Shown: positions 56,001 through 64,000 of the stretch, one piece after another
How the letters are laid out: each line of letters begins with the position of its first letter
Numbering within the stretch: the stretch's first letter is position 1
Assembly (NCBI RefSeq): GCF_001949145.1
Contig: NW_019091521.1
Location: 884,710-948,709, forward strand
DNA length: 64,000 bases
Origin: Acanthaster planci
Taxonomy: Eukaryota; Echinodermata; Asteroidea; Valvatida; Acanthasteridae
Direction of reading: 5' to 3'
Made by a program: the position numbers and the translations under genes
Notes under the pieces: model-generated
Told to the model about the DNA's origin: nothing
The model's database searches: none
Seen by the model: only the letters and a program-made list of their open reading frames with translations

Positions 56001-58905
56001 ATTTACCTTCAAAATTAAAGTAATGTATACAATCTACTTACGTACTATACGTATACGCATGAGTGTGTACGTGCTACACCGTTGTCGGGTCAACTCTTAA
56101 AGTATCAATAAGGGGAAAATGTCTATTTGTTTTGATTGCTACTCGAAGCAAACAACAAAACTAATGAAAGGAATAATCCACCAGGAAACATATCTGCAGC
56201 AAAATATCGATTAATCGTGTAACCGATTACAATTTTTAGGCAGTCCTTATTTATTCTTGGGAAGACAACTCTTTGTGTTGACGGGAAGAGAGAAATTGCT
56301 ATCCTTCGTTTACTTTGCCTTGAATACTTGAGAATTTATTTATAGTTCCCCCATTCCTCTGTCATATGGTGAAATCGCAGCAAACCAAAACGAGACCGCG
56401 CACGATCATCATATTGCAATTGGAATTTAATATTTTTGCTTCCCCGAAATGAAAACGTGCACCGAGCGAGGCCGCGGTGAATTTCATCGTGCTGTTGTCT
56501 TTGTCAACAAGAAAGCGCGGGCAGTTTGTATGCATTATTGGATTTGTTTTGCATGAAAATATGACAGGCATCTTCGCGCGCGCGACCCTTTCATGGAACA
56601 ATGAGAGCTTCAACGGGCGATTTGTTCATCAAGTATTTGAAAAAAAAAGTGATCACTTGACGCATGTTTCTTCATACACGTTTCACCCAAACCATCGTCT
56701 CAACTGTCTATGTGCTACCTTACACACTAAAAATTGCTGGATACAGAACCTATCCCCTGCCTGTATAGAATCATCTCTTCTTACGTCACAGTCGTGTTTA
56801 TCCTACAAGTGGCTCCTGGCGTTGTGGTTGGCCGTCGGTACAAAGTAAAATAATAGGCCTAATTAATCAATTGTCAAAAAATCTCATGCAGCTATCAGAA
56901 CACCAGATAATATACTTAGTATTAAATATACTAAAAGAACAACCCTATAATTAATCAGATCATGTCCACTTTGAACGAATTAGGGGTAAGATCGAAAACC
57001 AGCCAATGTGATATTTCTTCAAACTTTGGCCGCCCAAACAAGTTGTAGGCAATATGATAGTGGTCTATTTACGTATTCTTCCTCCTGCAGTTGTGTGCGT
57101 TGCGGTGGCTTCAATAAATGCACACTATTCTAAATGTGCACATACTAAACCCTCCATTTTCTAGCCACTGTCTGATGGCGGACACTGGTTCCACCTTCTT
57201 TCAGCATGTCAAAACTTTCACCAGTTAATGTACAACAGGGCTTGTGCCAAACGTGGTCTAGACCACGACATGTATAGGTAACTCAGTGTGTGTTTATTCT
57301 CGAATGTATAAATATATCACTTCAAGACGCTGCACCCATAGTAAAGCCTGGCCCATGAGTTGAAGCGCAAAGGAATAACTATGGGGATGTGTTGGGAAAT
57401 CCGTGGACTTGAGACCAACAGGAAATTTGCAAATTGAAAAGGAGTTTTCGACCACGGGGCCCATTACTGTTAGTGTTCCTCGCCCACTTATTCTCCTAAC
57501 TTGCAATATGGCGCCGATTTGTTTAACCCATAAACCATAACATAGCTCAAAGTTATGTTAGAACGTGCATGTATGAATTCAGTCTCGAGTCTACGAGACA
57601 CCCATTGCTGTATGATCATTGCTTTGACTTCCCAAGTTCAATCCAACCATGCGGATACAGATATCGGATATCGGTTGTCTCTGAGAACAAAACACTGTTA
57701 GCAGACGTGCCCTTATATGGCAGGTGCTGACGTGGCGTACAACCGTAAAAGATGGCTTGTCCCATGCTAACAATCCTCTATGGTCGCGCCTCTGGTGACA
57801 CGTCGGACATCGGATGGGACTGTTTTGTCACACCGGAGCTGTCTAATTTGCCCCTCAGCCTAAGCTTTATGGTGACCGAGTGTAACTGTGGATATTGCAT
57901 GTCACCTCGCAGTCACAATCCCACATGACTCAGTATGTTGGCATTAACACTTTCTTGTTAATACATCTCTCACTATAACATTAATAATATTAATTCGTTG
58001 TTCTTAGAAGTGTTGTTAACAAAGCCATTTTCCTGTACCCTGATTTCATGCTTAGTGCAAAAAACAAAATGCGTATGTTTTGCATGTACTGGGTCTAACG
58101 CCTAAATTCCTCTCCATGTTTTCGGTGCAATTTCTGCAGGTTACAATGTAGAATCAACTCAAGTGTGCGACACTGTGCGCATCTGTTACAGTAGCAGTAT
58201 GCTTTTGAGACGTGAATAATCATATCGGCATTAGCTATAGTGGTTTTGGAAAAGAAGTGATTGGCAGGCAACTGAAGTCCCTGAGGCTTCCCAGACAAAA
58301 AAACCAATGATTTTTTTAATTATCTGCCCAAAACAAACTCCCCCCCCCAAAAAAAAGTGAATCTACCGAGAGGATCCTGGGCCTTACCTACACAATATCA
58401 CAATTTCTTAGCCTACACCGACCTCTCTTTTCCAAAGAATCTGTAGGGGTACTTATTACGCGCCTCTTCCTGGTGGAGAGTTTTCCTTGAATAGGGACAC
58501 TGCACCCATAGGGACAGAAGATTTTTTTCAGTGTTTGTTGACCCTAATGCAATGTACATGTAATCCCATGATTATTCGACGCCGCTGAAAAGATTAATGT
58601 TCGTTTGTGCACTTCCGTGTTGGCTGGGGCCCTTTGATACATGGCAGGTGATAAATAGGTGAGGAAAATGGAAATTCATACAAACATGTTCAGATATCGC
58701 TTTTTGTTGTCACACTTAAAAGAATATAACACTGAAATATTCTTGGACCACATAAAAATAACAACGACCTAAAGGAGGTGTAGATTTGTGGACAAGTTGA
58801 GAGAGTTTTTTCTGCACTATAGCTGTTGTGACAGAAGATTCTGTATTTATGATACGTAGACCGTCCATGTAACATGCTATCAAATCTGCTACTATTTAGC
58901 CTATG
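53001..58905. other. Gene-poor DNA with two in-frame ORFs of unknown nature
   Basis: Frames 53398-53793 (131 codons) and 53866-54291 (141 codons) lie in the same + frame, separated by only a few stop codons, in a GC-richer stretch. Long minus-strand frames overlap both. No motif recognised. Another 123-codon frame at 56477-56848 is also without family features. The rest is AT-rich. Confidence 0.3.
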
Positions 58906-60042
58906 TACAGTGCGTTTAAAAAAAAAGGAAACCGAGATTAATTTCTTAATTTCTTGGACATAGAAATATTTGGGAATTTTCAACCACCATTTATTAACTA
59001 ATGATGTCCTCTTTCTTATGACACCATAAATCCAGCCTACTGTCACAGATGACTGGGCACGAAGCAGTTCAATCAGCCATGTCAGAACTGGTTTTGCAAC
59101 CGATTCACCGCAGCCTAACTCCGACAATATTCATACCTAAACAAATGCATACTATCCAAAGAGAAATGTTCTCTCGGCTCATTTTCACATCAAACCTGAA
59201 GTTTGGTGGGATATGCATCCCAGCATATTCGAGGACATTCTGGTTTATGTTGACTTGGTCGCTTATGAAAAACGCTGCTTCATCCCCAGTCACAAGGTGC
59301 TCCAAGAATCTACGATTCCGGTCAAGGAACCACTGACAAATCTTAGTCGTCTGAGTAGATCCAGCATCCCGGAGTTCCTGTCACCTGTGCACCTTGTAAA
59401 GGCACCATTGGATGTCCAATCGAACTATCTTGTGGAGAGAGGATGGCGAAATTCCAAGCCCATTTCTCCTGGCAGACACATGCCGGTCTCTCGTAGCAAC
59501 TCACGGACATCGCTGATGTCATCCTGAGCGACCATTTTTGAGATTCAGGTTTGCCCCCTCCCTTTGGTACTTTTGGATGTTTCCAAATTGTCAACTTGGC
59601 GGGAATGGCACGGTCAGGAAAACGCTGACCAAATGCATCTGCTACTTGCTGGGGGCTTCTAGTCTTGTTACCACAAATACACGCTGCTCAGTTGTCAGCT
59701 GCATTTTGCTGGTCTGAGAAAGTTAACAACCTTTCCAACTTTCAAGGAGTGTGCAATGAAATAACATGCTGAGGATTACATAATTTAAAGGCCAACAAAA
59801 GCCCTGTCTGGACAGAAAAGGTTCTTTACCAAAACATCTATCTGGTGCAAGACCAGTTCTGACATGTTTGATTAAACTGCTTCGTGCTTAGTCATCTGTG
59901 ACAGTAAACTGGATTTCTTGGCGTCATTAGAAGAGGACATCATTAGTTAATAAATGGTGATTACCAATTTCCAAAATATTGAACATGTCCAAGATATCAA
60001 CAATTTAACCTCGGTTTACCTTTCTTTTTTTAACACACTGTA
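58906..60042 (-). mobile_element. Decayed Tc1/mariner (IS630-type) transposon
   Basis: Bounded by TA dinucleotides (58906-58907 and 60041-60042), the usual target duplication of this superfamily. Terminal repeats start CAGTG and are unusually long, about 190 bp: 58908-59099 is inverted relative to the right end, sharing an 'aaaccgag' block, ccatttattaactaatgatg, ctgtcacagatgact and gtcagaactgg. The interior carries a broken transposase on the minus strand. Confidence 0.85.
59105..59704 (-). pseudogene. Broken IS630/Tc1-mariner transposase
   Basis: Minus-strand coding remnant split over at least two frames. It opens MQLTTEQRVFVV, then after a frame change gives VADAFGQRFPDRAIPAKLTI, similar to the N-terminal helix-turn-helix (DUF4817-like) of this class. 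Later HLVTGDEAAFFISDQVN matches the block around the first catalytic Asp (D-E-A/S-x-F), followed by NINQNVLEY and MSRENISLWI. The remaining catalytic region is missing where the terminal repeat begins, so the copy cannot be active. Confidence 0.75.
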
Positions 60043-63000
60043 TATCTGTGTATTTTTTTCTTATGTCATAATGGATAATTATGTTCAAACCGTAACATAG
60101 TCACCGCAACCATTAAAAATGCTTACGTTTGGGGGAAACAAGAGATTTAATTGTCACATTTACCATTTTGAAAGGAATATCTATATCCTCTGCCAGTCGT
60201 AAAATTGCCTGCTTGCCGGAAGATGGTTGAGCCGGACTGTTTGCTTTTGTTTAGTAAAGAAGCTACCGACAGGCACTTGCGAATCTTGCGATTCCAGTGA
60301 CGCGCGCCTGTTTCATTCCATGCATGACATTCGGTCCCGGACGATCTCAGAAGGAGAAATGATACGCGCCAAAATGAATGAGTAGATTCAGCAGATATTT
60401 CCGCTCCCAGAAAGCTGTGCAAGATTGCCGATTCTCTGACCGTCAATTGAACCACGCTTCATGACCTGGATATTGACTGAGTGGACCATATATTAATGTG
60501 TGAGTCATTCCATTATATAGACAAGTAAAAGAATTTTAAGACGAGCGGCAAGTGGCACTGAAAGATGACAACAATAGAAGGTTTTAAGACTATCCACTGC
60601 CATTTCAGGACGAACCTGCGGTATAATAGACCCCCAGCACGGGCAGCCATCATGCTTCATTCAAAGCAATTAAACCAAACTAAGGCTAGAAGGACAAAGC
60701 ACCGGTTCCCTCTTATCAGTATGTGAATTTGTCCTACTACATGTATTGCGAATGGGTTTACAAGCATTGAAACAAACATGCCAGCCTCATGATATTGAAG
60801 GTCTATTAGATGCGATCCCAGCCCGCGAGAAATTCCTACAGTTCCTCTGTTCCACAGCGCCCCCGTGCGGCGGGCTTTTCAATCACACCCATGGGATGCT
60901 TAGGACCCACAATTGCACTTAATTAGAAGGCCTGTCACATTGTCTTGAATCGCATCACTAATTCACGTGACTTTGGTCCTCTGATAAGGGTATAAGGGAC
61001 CTATTTTAACCATCAAGACTGACACCATTTAAGAATTATTGACTGAAGGAGAGGGTGATGTTGTAAAGGTGAAACTTACTGCTTTTTAGCGTCTTGGATC
61101 ATTCTGACGGCTGGGGGAATCTTAACACCTTGCTTGGAAATTCAGGAGGGATATGTCTTCGACGTATCTCTGGATTACACGTGTATAAAGCTAAAAGGCT
61201 GTTTGTTACAAACGTCCCAAGGGCTGCAGAAGGTAGAGAAACGCTGCGCCATTTTTTTTTGGGGGGGGGATTGGGAACATTTAAAGGCACTTCCAGATAA
61301 TTTTCTACTTTCAACTTTCTAGGTAGGAAGCGAGTAAAAGTTGCTTTCGGTGAAAATCAAGTCGTAACCTTATAAATGTGTTGTATGAGGAGAAGAACAA
61401 AACGTAGTCTATTTTTGATTAGTATTTGAAAACTATATTTGTGGAAATAACTTTGCGTAAACACATGTAACTTAAGCATGGGAAGTTTAAGTGGATTATT
61501 TCCCAGAAGAGTGCGTTGTTGGTGTCCATTAGCCTAAGATACAAGGCACGAGTAAGTTTTGATCTCTTGGGGATTCATGACGTAGGCGTATTTTCTTCCA
61601 GCCGTTCACTGGATCAATTTAGACGTTGTGCGAACAAAATTGGTCAATCCTTACCCATGCATAGTGCAACTGCGCGGGGACAGGGGTTCAAGGGTAATTC
61701 CAAAAACCAGGGGTCCATATTTTTTTCGTGTCCTTGTCACATTGACAAATGATTTTGTAAGTTCGAAACACATTTTCTAACTTCCAAGAGTGATGAATTA
61801 ATGCAAATTACGTGCAAAAGAAATAGTAATTATTTGAAATCATTTCAGGCCACATTTTCATGTCAAAAAACAGATGTAACAGATGTAAGGTCAGATGTAA
61901 CAGGGACACGAAAATGTCACACTTTTGGAACCCGTAATTTCTGGAATTACCAAGCGGAAATGATCATGTATAGCATGTGCGCCCTCTATCGGCGACTCAT
62001 TGGCCTCCGAGAAGCGTTAACACGGCTGTGGCGGTTGAGTGCAGCACCAGGAGAAATTTTGTGTTGCACCGACAAACCTGTTTTGATTATTTACCGCCTA
62101 CATATAATCATCGCAACTAAAATGTTACTGTCTGAGAACGACCTCTATAAACGTGGTCAGCACTTTCAGATTTGATAAGGCCCTCAGCCACGGCTTGTTT
62201 GTGTACCCTTCTCCGTGTCGGCGGTATGCGGGGACGTGTAATCGCGTAAAAGGCCAGTCATAATGGGATAACCTGTCTTGCGTATGAACATCGGCTAAAC
62301 CCCGCATCCAACAAGATTGTTCGGAGCATGCACGATTTACAGGCGCCGTTGACCCCCGCTGCATAATTTTCATTGCAATGGCTGATTGCATACTGCTTCT
62401 CTCATTGGCGTTTAATCAGTTGGAGAGAGCCCATTAGTTACCCTTTTACATTTTTTCCCGCTAAGTATAATTAGGCGTAATTTATTGTGTTTCTCGAATA
62501 CATTTGTCCCTAAAGTGCATGGTTAGAAGACGTGACATAAATCTTCGTCCTATAAACTGCTCAAAACTGCTATAAACTGCTCAAAGGCAATGGCTTTTGA
62601 AGTCAACTCCTATCAGGGAAGGAATTGGGTATGTATCCTGGGTAGGGGTTGTCCAAAGAAAATAAACCGTAATCTGACTTCAAAACACGGACTTTTCATC
62701 TAAAACTAATTTTATTGGTCGTGTGAAGCAATTGGGACACTTCGTGTACTTTGCTGTCATTGAAATCAGTCCGAAATTCTCATAGAATGGTTCTATTGCT
62801 ATAATCCATGTTACAAAATTGATTAATGTATATAAGGTGGAAGGAATCAGTCGAGGAGCAAACTAAATAACTATAGTGAATTATCCAGGGCAAATTTATT
62901 TCCAGGTCTTTTGCAAAATAAAACCCAAGGCGGTGCACACAGAAAGAAAGAAAACTGTCAACATGCACCTGTTTTCTCCATAAGGGCCCAGGTCAACTAG

Positions 63001-64000
63001 CCACATTTAATATAACTTCTAAATTATTTGTTTGCCTATTGTAAATACTGAGGTAAATTATTGTATATAATATTGTAGTAGTAATGTCACAAGTTTGCAG
63101 CATCGAACAGAGTTACTGTTTCATTGCGTTGCTTGTAATAGGTCACAAAATGTCATTGCCAAATTATAATCAAATGTGGCACCGACCATCAGTGCCAAGG
63201 TGAAAGAAGAACAAACGGCCAAGGAAATGATTTTAAAAAGGGACAAATATCACCGACCAAAAAGTGCATTTACATTTAGGAGATGACGTCACTTCCAACT
63301 CGAATCATGAGGCCCAAGCGCTACAGAAATTCTGCTGTCAAATGCATCGCCTGTAATTGGCTCTTGCAGCCCTTTTTTCGGTGTAAGAGTGCCAACCTTT
63401 TTAAAAATTCAGTGATAGCCTTGAAATAAAACTGTAGCGATCTTTTGTAAACCAATTTTTAAAGCAACGCGTCGGTTAAATAACTTATTGGATTCAAGTG
63501 TGTTTTTATTGTGTTATATATTATTGTTTGACGTTTCGTTCTCTCCGTTGTCTTTCTTTCCAATTTTAGGCTTTCCTGAAATATGTGGAGATAATCAATG
63601 TAAAAACTATTGGGTTTTCAGGACATAACATGCCCAGAAGCATTATTAGTAATTGTAGTTTCCATGTGAAGAAACGAGAAAATGTTTTACAGCAGCCTAA
63701 AGAAAAGGACAGGAAACGGATATATCGACGATGGGCTCTGGGAATTAGCATCAGCTAATGCCATATCGGTCACCAATGAGTTGTCTCTCTCCTGACCGGC
63801 CCACAATCATTTAGATGAAGTGCTTGAAACTGTCGAGTCAACCTGCCGTCACACGCTGGCAGTGCAGCGTGACTGCGTGTCCAACATGCACCCCGGGAGG
63901 ATGCACGGATGACGCGCTGGTGACGTCACAGCCGCAAAATCGGGCCTTGTGGGTTAGGCAGCGGACGACGGGGGGGGGGTCTTATCCGCTGAGGCGAGCA
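60043..64000. other. Gene-poor DNA to the window end
   Basis: No exon supported. It contains a short tandem duplication at 62550-62585 (tataaactgctcaaa twice) and a clustered 'agatgtaac' repeat near 61871-61900. The final bases include a CRE-like TGACGTCA (about 63922) and a G-run. Confidence 0.4.
62550..62585 (+). repeat. Short tandem duplication
   Basis: CTATAAACTGCTCAAA occurs twice, 20 bp apart start to start. Confidence 0.75.

Noticed and set aside
1-64000. CRISPR array, bacterial operon or prophage
   Set aside because: The window has spliced eukaryotic gene structure, and no regularly spaced repeats or bacterial gene organisation were seen.

Overview
The window is animal nuclear DNA: AT-rich, intron-rich and full of short transposon relics. 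It holds one complete protein-coding gene on the + strand, split into 21 exons between 5543 and 37493. All 20 introns start GT and end AG with compatible phases, and the joined reading frame is exactly 776 codons plus a stop. The product is a type II membrane zinc metallopeptidase of family M13 (neprilysin/ECE family), closest in feel to neprilysin and MMEL1. The very large first intron, the many small exons and the dense palindromic MITE-like elements suggest a marine invertebrate, probably a deuterostome such as an echinoderm. That assignment is inference; nothing here fixes the species.

Layout. 1-5.1 kb: upstream DNA with low-complexity tracts and a GC-rich mobile-element remnant. 5.1-5.5 kb: putative promoter and 5' leader. 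5543-5774: exon 1 (cytoplasmic tail and membrane anchor). 5775-25277: intron 1 (19.5 kb), carrying several inverted-repeat elements. 25.3-37.5 kb: exons 2-21, encoding the whole ectodomain with small introns that also carry repeats. 37.5-39.6 kb: probable 3' UTR region, containing another mobile-element remnant. 39.7-64 kb: mostly gene-poor DNA with three of the four copies of a palindromic MITE family, one decayed Tc1/mariner (IS630-type) element at 58.9-60.0 kb, and one candidate first exon of an unrecognised secreted protein at 52.4 kb.

The peptidase keeps all zinc and catalytic residues (HELMH, and E/D of the EVLAD motif) and the ten conserved ectodomain cysteines, so it should be active. 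It differs from neprilysin at sites that bind the free carboxylate of substrates (Lys where neprilysin has Arg at two places) and in the normally invariant ENIAD motif (EVLAD here). No new multi-gene system is visible. The most interesting non-coding signal is the set of long inverted-repeat elements, several of them inside introns of the peptidase gene.
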